Assembly (NCBI GenBank): GCA_965204155.1
Contig: OZ241971.1
Span: 4,154,001 to 4,218,000, forward strand
Length of the DNA: 64,000 nt
Direction: 5' to 3'
Origin: UBA6522 sp965204155
Lineage (GTDB): Bacteria; Pseudomonadota; Gammaproteobacteria; Steroidobacterales; Rariloculaceae
Positions 42,936 to 52,123 of the stretch are shown here, in pieces. The first letter of the stretch is position 1, and each line of letters begins with the position of its first letter. Under the pieces are notes generated by a model. The model was not told the origin of the DNA. It made no database searches and was given only the letters and a program-made list of their open reading frames with translations. A program made the position numbers and the translations under genes.

Positions 42936-43226
42936 ATGAGAGGACTATTCAAGAAATTCGTTTGCGTGCTGCTGGTGAGTCTGGCGCCGGGTCTGGTGCT
43001 GGCCGGGCCGGTAAACATCAACACCGCCAACGCGGAGACGCTGGCGATGGAGCTGACCGGTGTCGGCCCTGCGCTGGCAGCGGCCATCGTTGCCGACCGT
43101 GAAGCCAACGGCGAATTCGCTTCGCCCGAGGCGCTCGCGCGGGTCAGGGGAATCGGCGACCATGTGCTGGAGGTCAACAAGGGCAACATCCTGGTGTCGA
43201 CCCCGGACGCGGAAGAGGGCGCATAG
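42936..43226 (+). CDS. ComEA-like helix-hairpin-helix protein
   Basis: A 96-residue exported protein: a signal peptide (about 1-22, ending VLAGP) followed by a ComEA-type HhH domain (VNINTANAETLAMELTGVGP and ALARVRGIGDHVLEVNKGNI). Start ATG 42936 with AAGGAGA at 42924-42930; a longer frame begins at 42915. Such proteins bind DNA in the periplasm during natural transformation, but many gammaproteobacterial ones are of unknown role. No other competence gene is next to it. Confidence 0.9.
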   Translation: MRGLFKKFVCVLLVSLAPGLVLAGPVNINTANAETLAMELTGVGPALAAAIVADREANGEFASPEALARVRGIGDHVLEVNKGNILVSTPDAEEGA

Positions 43227-43407
43227 CGTCTGCAACCCTTGCGCGGTCGGCCGGCCGGTCGCTTACGCGATGCCAGCCGCCCAACCGTCGGCAGACAAGC
43301 CGGCGGATGGGCGAAGCGAGGTGGGCGGCACCGGCCGGTACGGCCGCGCGATTTGACTCCAATCTCCGGTATGATGCGCTCTCGTTTCCGTCAGGGAGGA
43401 CATCCCG

Positions 43408-44289
43408 CTGAGTTCCATCGTACGCACCGCGGTTTTTCCGGTCGCCGGCCGCGGCAGCCGGTTTTTGCCGGCGACCAAGGCGACGCCCAAGGAGATGTTC
43501 CCCATCGTCGACAAACCGCTGATCCAGTACGCGGTGGAGGAAGCGGTGGAGGCGGGCGCGGACAAGCTGATCTTCGTCACGGCTGCCGACAAGAGGGGCA
43601 TCGAGGACCACTTCGATGTCGATACCGAATTGGAACGGGCATTGGAGGAGTCCGGCAAGGCCGAATTGCTGGCCTCGGTGCGCGGGATTCTGCCGTCCTC
43701 GGCGAGCTGCATCTTTCTGCGCCAGGGGATTCCGCTCGGTTTGGGCCACGCGGTGCTTTGCGCCCGGCCAGCGGTGGGCGATGAACCCTTCTACGTGCAC
43801 CTGCCGGATGATCTCATCTACAGCGCCACGCCCTGCCTTGAGCAGATGCGGGAGCATTACGAACGTCATGGCGGCAGCGTACTCGCAGTGCAGACCGTAC
43901 CCGAAGAGCGCACGGCCAGTTACGGCATTGTCGCCGTACACAAGCAAGCGTCCGGCGCGCGAAGGATTACGGGCATCGTGGAGAAACCGAAACCGGAGGA
44001 TGCGCCTTCCAACCTCGCAGTGGTGGGGAGGTATCTGCTCACGCCCGGGATTTTCGACAAGTTGGAGACGACCCGACGCGGCGCCGGCAACGAGATTCAG
44101 TTAACCGATGGGATCGCAAGCCTCATGGAGGAGGAAACCGTGCACGCCCTTGCCTTCAAGGGAGTGCGTTACGACTGCGGGACCAAGCTCGGATACTTGC
44201 AGGCGCTGGTGGAGTACGGTCTGCGAGACGCGCAGGTCGGCCAGGCCTTCGGCACCTACCTGGATGAAAGGAATCAGCCGACCAGGTAG
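43408..44289 (+). CDS. galU: UTP--glucose-1-phosphate uridylyltransferase GalU, apparent CTG start
   Basis: A 293-residue nucleotidyltransferase that makes UDP-glucose. The essential nucleotide-binding loop (GRGSRFLPATKATPKEM) starts near residue 16. The frame is closed upstream by TGA at 43372-43374, and no ATG, GTG or TTG lies between that stop and the loop. The first usable codon is CTG 43408 (then SSIVRTAVFPVAG), seven bases after a perfect AGGGAGGA (43393-43400). ATC 43402 is the other candidate. TATGAT at 43370-43375 may be the -10. Other motifs: LIQYAVEEAVEAGADKL, LGLGHAVLCA, VEKPKPEDAPSNLAVVGRY. Its last 16 bases overlap the convergent oxidase gene. Confidence 0.93.
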   Translation: MSSIVRTAVFPVAGRGSRFLPATKATPKEMFPIVDKPLIQYAVEEAVEAGADKLIFVTAADKRGIEDHFDVDTELERALEESGKAELLASVRGILPSSASCIFLRQGIPLGLGHAVLCARPAVGDEPFYVHLPDDLIYSATPCLEQMREHYERHGGSVLAVQTVPEERTASYGIVAVHKQASGARRITGIVEKPKPEDAPSNLAVVGRYLLTPGIFDKLETTRRGAGNEIQLTDGIASLMEEETVHALAFKGVRYDCGTKLGYLQALVEYGLRDAQVGQAFGTYLDERNQPTR

Positions 44290-45476
44290 TTCCGGTTGAT
44301 GGCATCGAGGCTGGTCGTGCCGGCCTGTTGCATCATGACAACCAGTTCGCGCCGTAACAGGTCCAGTACCGTTTCCACTCCTTCCTGACCGAAGGCGCTC
44401 AGGCCCCACAGGTAGGGACGGCCGATGCAGACGGCGTCGGCGCCGATCGCAAGCGCCTTGAAAACGTCGACACCCCTTCGAAATCCGCCGTCCACCAGCA
44501 CGGGAATTCTCCCGGCGACGGCGTCGACCACCTCCGGCAGGGATTCGATGGTGCCACGGCCGCTGTTTTCGGCGCGGCCGCCATGGTTTGAGACGATGAT
44601 CCCGTCCACTCCGTGCTCCACGGCCAGACTGGCGTCCTCGTGGGTGACGATGCCCTTGAGCAGAAGCCTGGCGGTCGTGAAGTCGCGGAGTCGGTCGACA
44701 GAGTCCCAGTTCAGGTTTTGAGCCCTGCTGGTGCTGCTCAGGCCGCTGATGTCGAGACCGTCGAACATGGGGCGTCTGCTGGTCGAGAACTCGAGCCCCG
44801 GTTGATGACAGGGCAGGCACTCCGGGTTGGTGTCGCGCCGGAACCGCGCGATCGCTTCGCGGTTGACCACGGGCACGTCGACGGTCACGGCGATGGCGGG
44901 GCAGCCGGCGGCCTCGGCACGGCGGACCAGGCCTTCGGTGACTTCCCACTTCTCCGTGGGATAGAGCTGGTACCAGACGGGCGCGCCGCGATGGGCATTG
45001 ACGTCTTCGACGCCGAAGCTGCTTACTGTCGACATGATCTGGAGGCAGTCCCTGGAGCCCGAGGCCCTTGCCGTGGCCAGTTCGCCCTCGGGGTGAAAGG
45101 CCAACTGGGTTCCGCAGGGCGCCAGCACGATCGGGAACGCATGCCGGGTCCCGAACAGTTCGATACCCGTATCCACCTCGCGCACGTCCACCAGGCGGCG
45201 AACGCGCAACTGGATCTTCTCGAACGCGCTCCGGTTGGCCGCGACAGTGGTGCCGTCATCGACACCGGATGCCATGTAGACGTAGTGAGCCAGTGTCAGG
45301 TTGTTCCGCGCCACCGCCTCGAAATCGAATACGTTGACCGCTTCATCGGGCGAGGCGATCAGCGTGTCGGTCAGCGTGAAATCGAACTGGCCCAGCGCAC
45401 GGGGCGCCGCACCCAGCAACGGACTGGCAGCAAGGTATCGAAGAAAGCCGCGGCGTGAATCCCGGTTCGCACTCAT
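44274..45476 (-). CDS. Tat-exported FMN-dependent alpha-hydroxyacid oxidase/dehydrogenase
   Basis: A 400-residue protein of the lactate/glycolate oxidase family. FMN-binding and catalytic segments: FPIVLAPCGTQ, VTVDVPVVNREAIAR, the catalytic VSNHGGRAENSG (histidine and arginine present; the usual QLD after the arginine is changed) and VLVDGGFRRGVDVFKALAIG. It begins with a twin-arginine signal (RRGFLRYLAASPLLGA), so it should fold with FMN in the cytoplasm and be exported, which is uncommon for this family. The start overlaps the CoA-transferase stop by four bases (ATGA). Substrate unknown. Confidence 0.9.
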   Translation of the reverse strand: MSANRDSRRGFLRYLAASPLLGAAPRALGQFDFTLTDTLIASPDEAVNVFDFEAVARNNLTLAHYVYMASGVDDGTTVAANRSAFEKIQLRVRRLVDVREVDTGIELFGTRHAFPIVLAPCGTQLAFHPEGELATARASGSRDCLQIMSTVSSFGVEDVNAHRGAPVWYQLYPTEKWEVTEGLVRRAEAAGCPAIAVTVDVPVVNREAIARFRRDTNPECLPCHQPGLEFSTSRRPMFDGLDISGLSSTSRAQNLNWDSVDRLRDFTTARLLLKGIVTHEDASLAVEHGVDGIIVSNHGGRAENSGRGTIESLPEVVDAVAGRIPVLVDGGFRRGVDVFKALAIGADAVCIGRPYLWGLSAFGQEGVETVLDLLRRELVVMMQQAGTTSLDAINRNYLVG

Positions 45477-46660
45477 TGCCTTTTCTCCCTCGCCTTGAGT
45501 TCAGCGAGAACCTCCTCATTGTGTTCCCCCAGTCGCGGTGGATAGCGCCTGTAGCTGGGACCGTTGCCGGACATGTGAACAGGATTGCCGAGGGATTTCA
45601 CCAGGCCCAGCAGCGGATGTTCCAGTTCGACGATCATGCCCCTGGCGCGAAGCTGTTCGTCTCGAAGCGTCTCGTCCGGAAGATTGATGGGCCCGGCAGG
45701 AACGCCTCGTTCGACCAGTTTTTCCACCCAATCGGCGGCGTCCGCGCGAGCGAGCCTTGACTCGATGATCCGGATCAGCGTCTCCCGATTCCGGTTGCGG
45801 TCTGCATTGGTCGCGAACCTGGGATCCGTCACGACCGTGCCGTCCAGACCCGTTGCTTCGCAGAACTGAGCCCAGAGCTTTTCGGTGCCCACGGCGATAA
45901 TCAGCATCTTGTCCCGGGCCCGCACCGGCTGGTAGGGCGTCACCGTGGGGTGGGTGTTGCCGAGCGGCCGCGGGTGCTCGCCGGACGCGAAGAAACTGCC
46001 CGCGAGGTTGGCGAGCCACGTGGTCTGCGAGTCCACCAGCGAGACATCCACGAATTGACCGCGGCCGGTCCCGCTCTCGCAGTCGTCGCGTGCGTAGAGC
46101 GCGGTCAGAATACCGATCAGGGTATAGATGCCGGCCGTAATGTCCGCCATGGGCGTGGGGAACCGGACCGGAGCAGAGTGTTCGTCCCCGGTGATGGCCA
46201 TGAGTCCGGCTTCTCCCTGGGCGATGATGTCGTAGCCGCCGCGTCCGGCCTTGGGTCCGGTGTGCCCGTAACCGCTGATGGCTGCGTAGACCAGGCGGGG
46301 ATTCAGGCGCCGCAGCGACTCCGGATCGATACCGGCGCGCTCGAGGGAAGACATGCGGGGTACATTGGTGATGAAGACATCGGCCGTCTCCAGCAGCCGA
46401 TGCAGGGATTCGAGCTGCCGCGGATCCTTGATGTTCAGTTCCACGCTGCGCTTGTTGCGGTTGACGGACAGGAAATACGCGCTTTCTCCCTGGACGAAGG
46501 GCGGTCCCCAGCCGCGCGCCTGGTCGCCGCGTTCCGGACGTTCGATCTTGATGACGTCGGCGCCCAGATCCCCCAGGAGCATGCTGCAGTAGGGCCCCGC
46601 CAGGGCTTCGGTCATTTCCACGACACGCAGGTGTCGCAGCGGTGCGGCATTGGGACTCAA
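45473..46660 (-). CDS. CaiB/BaiF (class III) CoA-transferase
   Basis: A 395-residue family III CoA-transferase. TTG start at 46660 is supported by GGAGGT (46670-46665, minus strand) five bases upstream and by the family start LRHLRVVEMTEALAGPYCSM; the frame is open further up without similarity. Family markers: LLGDLGADVIKIERPERGDQAR, FLSVNRNKRSVELNIKDP and GYDIIAQGEAGLMAITG, where the aspartate is the usual nucleophile. Its stop overlaps the start of the FMN oxidase, so the two form an operon. A hydroxyacid or aromatic acid route is plausible; the acid is unknown. Confidence 0.92.
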   Translation of the reverse strand: MSPNAAPLRHLRVVEMTEALAGPYCSMLLGDLGADVIKIERPERGDQARGWGPPFVQGESAYFLSVNRNKRSVELNIKDPRQLESLHRLLETADVFITNVPRMSSLERAGIDPESLRRLNPRLVYAAISGYGHTGPKAGRGGYDIIAQGEAGLMAITGDEHSAPVRFPTPMADITAGIYTLIGILTALYARDDCESGTGRGQFVDVSLVDSQTTWLANLAGSFFASGEHPRPLGNTHPTVTPYQPVRARDKMLIIAVGTEKLWAQFCEATGLDGTVVTDPRFATNADRNRNRETLIRIIESRLARADAADWVEKLVERGVPAGPINLPDETLRDEQLRARGMIVELEHPLLGLVKSLGNPVHMSGNGPSYRRYPPRLGEHNEEVLAELKAREKRQ

Positions 46661-46829
46661 CGGTACCTCCGGGCTTGCGGGCGAGAGGCGTACGCTAATG
46701 CCACAACCGCCGCAACGCAACGCCTGCCGCATCCGAACCGTGTCGAACGGTGGCGGCGCTGCACGATGACAGTCCAGCGCCGTTCCATTAAGCTTTGCGC
46801 CCCGACTCGTTGGCGGATGCCCCTGGAGA

Positions 46830-47537
46830 ATGGCGTTGAAGAACCTGGCTGTAAGAAATATCGCTCGTGCGGATCGTGCCCTGATCGAGGGCCTGGCCGA
46901 AATGGGTACCGCCACGGTGCACGAAGCGCAGGGGCGTAGCGGGCTGATGCAGCCCTACATGCGGCCGATCTACGCCAGTGCGCGCATCGCCGGCAGCGCC
47001 ATCACGGTGCTGGCGCATCCGGGGGACAACTGGATGCTCCATGTAGCCCCGGAGTTGGCACAGGAAGGCGATATCGTCGTGGTCGGGCTCAGCGCGGTCA
47101 ACACCGACGGCATGTTCGGCGACCTGTTGGCGACCAGCTACCGTGCACAGGGAATTCAGGGATTGGTAATCGACGCCGGTTGCCGCGATGTGTCCACCCT
47201 GACCGAGATGCAGTTTCCCGTGTGGAGTCGTGCGGTTTCCGCCAAGGGTACCGTCAAGGCGACTCCGGGCGCTGTCAACCTGCCGGTCGTATGCGGGGGA
47301 GAACAGGTCAACCCCGGCGATGTCGTCGTTGCGGACGATGACGGTGTAGTCGTCGTGCCTCGCAAGGATGTCGAACGCGTCCACGCAGCGGCCCAGGCAC
47401 GGGAAGCAAACGAAGTCGACAAGCGGGAGCGCCTGGCCGCGGGTGAGTTGTCGCTGGATATCTACGCGATGCGGGAGCCGCTGGCGCGTGCCGGACTCGT
47501 GTACGTGGACGACCTGACTGAGGTTGACAGGGACTGA
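46830..47537 (+). CDS. RraA/HMG-CHA aldolase family protein
   Basis: A 235-residue protein of the RraA-like fold, close to 4-hydroxy-4-methyl-2-oxoglutarate / 4-carboxy-4-hydroxy-2-oxoadipate aldolase, the last step of protocatechuate 4,5-cleavage and gallate routes, giving pyruvate and oxaloacetate or pyruvate. The active-site segment FGDLLATSYRAQGIQG and VIDAGCRDVSTL contain the metal-site arginine-aspartate pair in the aldolase form. RraA itself (RNase E inhibitor) has a related core, but the DAGCRD form and length favour an aldolase. Divergent from the CoA-transferase (169 bp between). Start ATG 46830. Confidence 0.85.
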   Translation: MALKNLAVRNIARADRALIEGLAEMGTATVHEAQGRSGLMQPYMRPIYASARIAGSAITVLAHPGDNWMLHVAPELAQEGDIVVVGLSAVNTDGMFGDLLATSYRAQGIQGLVIDAGCRDVSTLTEMQFPVWSRAVSAKGTVKATPGAVNLPVVCGGEQVNPGDVVVADDDGVVVVPRKDVERVHAAAQAREANEVDKRERLAAGELSLDIYAMREPLARAGLVYVDDLTEVDRD

Positions 47538-47723
47538 ATCCAGCCCGTATCCCTCGCAAACCGGCGGCTGAGGCCGCGGGTCCGATTGCTGATCGCTTCG
47601 GTTGAATGGGCAAACAACGGCCGCCTCTTCCATATTTCCTCCACATTCTTCCGATACAATCGGTTCGTGTCTGTTGCAATATGCAGACAATGGATCGTGA
47701 ATTTCGACAATTGGGAGATCGCA

Positions 47724-50192
47724 ATGATTCGATACGGTTTCGGCAGCGTTCTGGGAGCCATGTTCATCTTGGTTCCGGGTACGCCTGCTCATTCTCAGGA
47801 GGGCCTCGAGTTTCAACTCGAGGAAATCGTGGTCACCGCGCGGAAGCGTGAGGAGACTCTTCAGGAGGTTCCGGTCTCGATCACCGTGTTTACCGGTGAG
47901 GCGCTCAAGCAGGCCGGAATCCTCACTACACGCGACCTGTACGCGAACACGCCCGGTCTCAACTACGACACCGGTTTCGATCAGAATGCCGCGACGCCCG
48001 CGATACGCGGCGTGGTCAGCAACGAGATCGCCACCTACAGGCAAAAGGTAACCACGTTCCTGGACGGAATGCCGATCCTGGGACAGCAGGGCACCGTGCC
48101 CTTTCATACCATCCAGCAGGTAGAAGTCCTCCGTGGTCCCCAGAGTTCTGCTTTCGGTCGATCGACCTTCGGTGGGGCGATCAATTACACGACTGTCGAT
48201 CCCGGCGATACGCTTGTAGCCGATCTCACAATGGATGTGGGGCAGGACAGCCTTTTCAATCTTGGAGCAATCGTCTCAGGTCCTATCGTTGAAGGTGTTC
48301 TGAGCGGACTTGTTGCCTACGAGAGCAAGTCGCGTGACGGCGAAAGCGATTGGGTGACGATCGACGAAGGCTACGGGCTCGGCGGGGAATCATCCGAAAA
48401 CACGCTGGTGAAACTGGTCTACACGCCAACCGAGGCTCTGAGCCTGGAATGGCGCTACAAGAATCTCGACGTAGACAACGAGCAGACGCCGAGGGATTTT
48501 TACCCCTGGAGCACGGTCGTGCGCGGTGTCGACATGAATCCCGGAGATCGTCGTCAGATTCATCCGGATTCACCTGCAACGACCTGCGGCATCGGCGGAA
48601 TGGGCGCTGTCGCGTGTGCCTTTGTCGGAAGCATCGAGCCCTGGCAACAGAGCTACGACTACAACTATTCGGATATTGGTATCGATGATCCGTTCGTGCA
48701 GAACCAGCGAGAACGCATGGAACTGGAGTTGACCTACGATTTCGACAACGGCGGTTCGCTTGTAGCCATGGGTTTCTCGTCCGACGAGTTTTACGAGCGT
48801 GGGACCGATTCCGACCTGTACGGAAGTGAAATGCTGAACGGTCGACTGGACAGTGCCGGCTTTGAGCGCGATCCAACCGACATCGGGGAGACCTACTATG
48901 AACTGCGCTATGCCTCTCCGGGCGAGAACCGGTTCCGGTACGGCGGTGGCGTTTCGTTCTATGACTACGATTTCCTGACGGTCGTGTATCGAAGTCTCGC
49001 GGGATACCAGCGCGGCCCGACGGGGGGGCGCCAGATATCCGAGTTCGCCTCCAACACCGGATACTTCTTCAACCTCACCTACGATATGACGGAACAGTTC
49101 ACCGCCTCACTGGAAGGTCGCTATCAGAACGATGAAGTGGGCGGCAACAACATCGCGGGTTCCGGAGAAGTGACATCCGGCTCCCAGTCCACCAAGGCAT
49201 TCCTGCCACGCTTCGGGTTGACCTACACGCCGTCGGGCCCGACCACCTACTATCTGCAGATAGCCAAGGGAAACAACCCGGCAGGCGTGAACTCCGGCTG
49301 GTTCGCCAGCGAGATTGAACTGGCCTACGCATCCTATCCGGAATTTTTTCCGGTTCCCCCATCGACAATGGCGTTCTATGAAGAGGAAGAGGTGATCAAC
49401 ACCGAGATCGGCGTCAAGGGCACGATTGCCGACAGGGTCAGCTATGCGGTGAATGCGTATTCCCTGAACTGGGACAACTACACGGAGATCTTTCGCGGCC
49501 TGAGTTTCGCGCCGAGCGACTGGGTAGACGCCAATCGCGACGGTGCGGGCGATGCGGGAACCCCCTATGCGGGCATGGACTTCAGTGCGTCCACCTATCT
49601 GGGCGCGGGCGATGTGACGGGTTCCGGCCTTGAGTTCGAGGCCAGCGCCATTGTGACCGACAACCTGCGTGCAAGTGCTGCGGCTTCCTATATCAATATT
49701 TCCTACGATGCGGGCGCATGCACGTTGCTGGCCTCCAACTACGGTGTACCGGTTGACGAAACGATCGCCATCGGCGATTCCACCATCGGTTGCAACAGTG
49801 TTGCCGGCAGGGAAATCGGCACTCAGCCCAAGCTTGCCGCTGTTTTCAGTCTGGATTACAGGCAGCCGCTGGAAAATGGCAGGGAGTGGTTTACGCGCTG
49901 GAGCGCCCGGTACACCGGAGCCCAGTATGCCAGCGTCATGAATCTGGCCCAGTTGGACGCATTTACTGTTTCCGACGTTCGTACCGGTCTCAGTGGCGAC
50001 AATTGGCGCGCTGAGGTCTATGTGAACAATGTCTTCGATTCCGATGCGCCCCAGGGTATTCAGATCTTCTTCGATGGAGAGCCCGCGATCGGTGCGCCTC
50101 CCGGGCCGCCCACATGGAGACAGAATCTGGTGTACACGGAACGTCGAGGCAGGGCGGCCGGCTTGCGGTTCAGTTACAGTTTTGGCGACTGA
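47724..50192 (+). CDS. TonB-dependent outer membrane receptor (first)
   Basis: An 822-residue receptor. ATG 47724 follows GGGAG and gives a signal peptide (about 1-24, ending PAHSQ). TonB-box-like EEIVVTARKREETLQ, then plug domain blocks VPVSITVFTGEAL, LYANTPGLNYDTGF and QQVEVLRGPQSSAFGRSTFGG are typical. The beta barrel ends GRAAGLRFSYSFGD. It resembles the large group of TonB receptors of marine and sphingomonad-like bacteria with unknown ligands; iron, vitamin or an aromatic compound are all possible. The upstream 186 bp has no clear gene. A strong terminator follows at 50223. Confidence 0.92.
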   Translation: MIRYGFGSVLGAMFILVPGTPAHSQEGLEFQLEEIVVTARKREETLQEVPVSITVFTGEALKQAGILTTRDLYANTPGLNYDTGFDQNAATPAIRGVVSNEIATYRQKVTTFLDGMPILGQQGTVPFHTIQQVEVLRGPQSSAFGRSTFGGAINYTTVDPGDTLVADLTMDVGQDSLFNLGAIVSGPIVEGVLSGLVAYESKSRDGESDWVTIDEGYGLGGESSENTLVKLVYTPTEALSLEWRYKNLDVDNEQTPRDFYPWSTVVRGVDMNPGDRRQIHPDSPATTCGIGGMGAVACAFVGSIEPWQQSYDYNYSDIGIDDPFVQNQRERMELELTYDFDNGGSLVAMGFSSDEFYERGTDSDLYGSEMLNGRLDSAGFERDPTDIGETYYELRYASPGENRFRYGGGVSFYDYDFLTVVYRSLAGYQRGPTGGRQISEFASNTGYFFNLTYDMTEQFTASLEGRYQNDEVGGNNIAGSGEVTSGSQSTKAFLPRFGLTYTPSGPTTYYLQIAKGNNPAGVNSGWFASEIELAYASYPEFFPVPPSTMAFYEEEEVINTEIGVKGTIADRVSYAVNAYSLNWDNYTEIFRGLSFAPSDWVDANRDGAGDAGTPYAGMDFSASTYLGAGDVTGSGLEFEASAIVTDNLRASAAASYINISYDAGACTLLASNYGVPVDETIAIGDSTIGCNSVAGREIGTQPKLAAVFSLDYRQPLENGREWFTRWSARYTGAQYASVMNLAQLDAFTVSDVRTGLSGDNWRAEVYVNNVFDSDAPQGIQIFFDGEPAIGAPPGPPTWRQNLVYTERRGRAAGLRFSYSFGD

Positions 50193-50222
50193 GACAGTCC
50201 CTTGATATCAAGTCAGGACAAA

Positions 50223-50256
50223 GCCCGGCACCAGTTGTGTGCCGGGCCCTTTTTTC
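50223..50256. terminator. Terminator after the first TonB receptor
   Basis: GCCCGGCAC (50223-50231) pairs with GTGCCGGGC (50239-50247), followed by CCTTTTTT. Nine-bp GC stem plus T-tract, between convergent genes. Confidence 0.85.
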
Positions 50257-50268
50257 GGAAAAAGGCAG

Positions 50269-50601
50269 CTACAGTTGGCGGTCGTCGGAGCCCTGGATAC
50301 CGAGTTCGCCGCGGAAAGCGGCGAATTCTTCCGGCGTCAGCGACGCCAGCCGCTGCTTCCAGCGCTGGCGCCGCCGCGCCCGGCGCCAGACCCGCAGGCC
50401 ATGAAGCGGAGATCCCCTGAACAGGAGGTGCGACAACAGAAGGACGCCGACAGCCTGGAGATAGGAAAGCGTCGGGCCGCCGAACAGATCGGGAACCAGC
50501 ACATTCCAGAGCAACATGACGAAAACGCCGATCACCGCGATGACGGGCAGGGTGATCGATAATCCGATGAGTGTGCGTCTGGCACGGCGCCGTAGTTTCA
50601 T
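50269..50601 (-). CDS. Small inner membrane protein, unknown function
   Basis: ATG 50601 (MKLRRRARRTLIGLS) gives 110 residues; the frame is open further up but without support. Two hydrophobic helices are visible (about 12-34 and 43-60), the loop between them containing LLWNVLVPDLFGGPTLSYLQA. I recognise this arrangement (membrane helix, LW-N-LVP-LFG-P, then LL-SHLLF) as common in small proteins of proteobacteria and Bacteroidetes, but the function is not known. The C-terminal part is basic, followed by a SLTPEEFAAFRGELG segment. Confidence 0.7.
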   Translation of the reverse strand: MKLRRRARRTLIGLSITLPVIAVIGVFVMLLWNVLVPDLFGGPTLSYLQAVGVLLLSHLLFRGSPLHGLRVWRRARRRQRWKQRLASLTPEEFAAFRGELGIQGSDDRQL

Positions 50602-50730
50602 ACCCGGCCTTCCTGTTGTTCTTTCTGTTTGTCGGGTGCCCCCGATGATCATGGATTCTCGCCAGGACAAAGTGCCTTGTCCCGGTGCAATCTCGGAGGG
50701 CTCGAACGGATACTAGCAGAAATCGCGGTG

Positions 50731-50759
50731 TTGACACTCCGATTCTACCCATGGATATT
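50731..50759 (+). promoter_or_regulatory. Sigma70-like promoter for the exported-protein operon
   Basis: TTGACA (50731-50736), 17-base spacer, GATATT (50754-50759, 4 of 6). Start near 50766 gives a short leader containing GGAGG (50780-50784) before ATG 50787. Confidence 0.45.
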
Positions 50760-50786
50760 TGGCGCTCGGCCCGTGAACCGGAGGAA

Positions 50787-51731
50787 ATGAACCTGAACAA
50801 GCAGAGCATCCTGTATTCCGGATTGAGCGCGTTGTGCGTTCTTTTGATTTCGCCGGCGCCGACCGTCGCCCAGATGTGGGCGGATTCAGTCTGTCCCGAC
50901 GACAATCACGCTGCATTCCACGCCTGCGCCCTGGAGGCGGCAGAGCGGTTCGATCCACCTCGCACGCCGGACGGATACCCGGACCTGAGCGGTATCTGGA
51001 ACCGCAGGGCGCGCGCTCACGAGAGCCTGCACGCCCATCCGGAGACCCTGGATGACGGCGAGGCGCCGAGCGTCGTGGTGGACCCACCCAGCGGTTTCGT
51101 GCCCATACAATCCTGGGCGGAGGCGCAACGCCGCTACAACCGCGTCGCCTACGTGCACCACAATGCAATTTGCCGAATGGACGGAATTCCGCTGACCATG
51201 TACATGACCGGCATTCTCCAGTTCGTGCAGAACGCCGACACGTTTCTGGTACAGGGCGAAGAAGCGCACGCCTTCCGCGTCATCGAATTGAGGGACCGCG
51301 CGCCCCTGGGTGAAGACATTCTGCTCTGGAACGGGGACTCCCACGGGCATTGGCAGGGCAATACGCTGGTCGTGGAGACCCGCAACCAGAATGCCCGCGC
51401 GTGGCTGGATCAGCGAGGGCGATTCTTCACAGACGAAGCCCGCGTGGTCGAGCGATTTACCCTGATCGACGCCGATACGCTCCACTGGCAGGCGACGCTG
51501 GACGATCCCAACGTCTACACTCGCCCCTTCACCATCGCCGTGGCGTTCAGGCGGCTTCCCGATCCGTCGTTCGAGATCTGGGAAGAGGCATGCTACGAGG
51601 ACAACGAGCTGGCGTCGCAGACCTATCGCAACGTCGGCTACAAGATTTATCCGGGTATTTCCGGTGACGAGGCCAGGCGACTGAAGGCGGCCTGGGAACT
51701 GGAGGAAAGGGAACTGCAATGGCAACCATGA
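50787..51731 (+). CDS. Exported PDLxGxW-motif protein A, unknown function
   Basis: A 314-residue protein with a signal peptide (about 1-29, ending APTVAQ). ATG 50787 follows GGAGG. After the signal comes FDPPRTPDGYPDLSGIW, and in the middle LLWNGDSHGHWQGNTLVVET followed by ARVVERFTLIDADTLHWQAT. The same blocks recur in the proteins at 52120-52983 and 57822-58661, so these three are paralogs of one family that I know only as uncharacterised. Four operon genes follow with overlapping ends (A, DUF6152-like, B, amidohydrolase). It may be a periplasmic binding or lyase-type protein, but no catalytic motif is evident. Confidence 0.85.
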   Translation: MNLNKQSILYSGLSALCVLLISPAPTVAQMWADSVCPDDNHAAFHACALEAAERFDPPRTPDGYPDLSGIWNRRARAHESLHAHPETLDDGEAPSVVVDPPSGFVPIQSWAEAQRRYNRVAYVHHNAICRMDGIPLTMYMTGILQFVQNADTFLVQGEEAHAFRVIELRDRAPLGEDILLWNGDSHGHWQGNTLVVETRNQNARAWLDQRGRFFTDEARVVERFTLIDADTLHWQATLDDPNVYTRPFTIAVAFRRLPDPSFEIWEEACYEDNELASQTYRNVGYKIYPGISGDEARRLKAAWELEERELQWQP

Positions 51732-52123
51732 TGAACAAGTTACGTGCAGCGCCCGTTGCCGGTCTCGCTGCGGTACTGATCGCGATCCCGGGATTCGGGC
51801 ATCATTCCATCGCGCTGCAATACGACATGACGCGGGAGATCACGATCTCCGGCCGAATCGTCGAGATGGAATGGCGGAACCCGCACTCCTGGCTAAGTGT
51901 GGAGGTCGAGGGTGAAGCAGGCAGGCCGGAAATGTGGCGCGTGGAATTCGGAGGCGCAAATTCGCTTTACCGGCGAGGCTGGCGGCAGGACGATCTGCCG
52001 GTAGGCGCCGAGGTCACGATTCACGGACTTCCTTCCCGCGACGGGTCCCGGCAGATCGAGGGCGACGAAGTGACATTGGGGGATGGACGGTCATTGTTCT
52101 CCGGCAGCGGTCCGAATCAATGA
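51719..52123 (+). CDS. Exported DUF6152-like protein (first)
   Basis: A 134-residue protein with signal peptide, then HHSIALQYDMTREITISGRI, EWRNPHSWLSVEVEGE and ANSLYRRGWRQDDLPVG, ending in an OB-like VTIHGLPSRDGS. The blocks (AHH-start, GxI-x-E-x-x-W-xNPH, LxRxGW) fit the family annotated DUF6152, whose role is unknown. Starts 13 bases before the end of the previous gene (ATG 51719; ATG 51728 is an alternative). A second copy is at 57386-57781. Its stop overlaps the next start (ATGA). Confidence 0.8.
   Translation: MATMMNKLRAAPVAGLAAVLIAIPGFGHHSIALQYDMTREITISGRIVEMEWRNPHSWLSVEVEGEAGRPEMWRVEFGGANSLYRRGWRQDDLPVGAEVTIHGLPSRDGSRQIEGDEVTLGDGRSLFSGSGPNQ

Noticed and set aside
46830..47537. RraA, inhibitor of RNase E
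   Set aside because: The VIDAGCRD form of the active-site segment and the 235-residue length fit the HMG/CHA aldolases better than RraA, which is about 160 residues.
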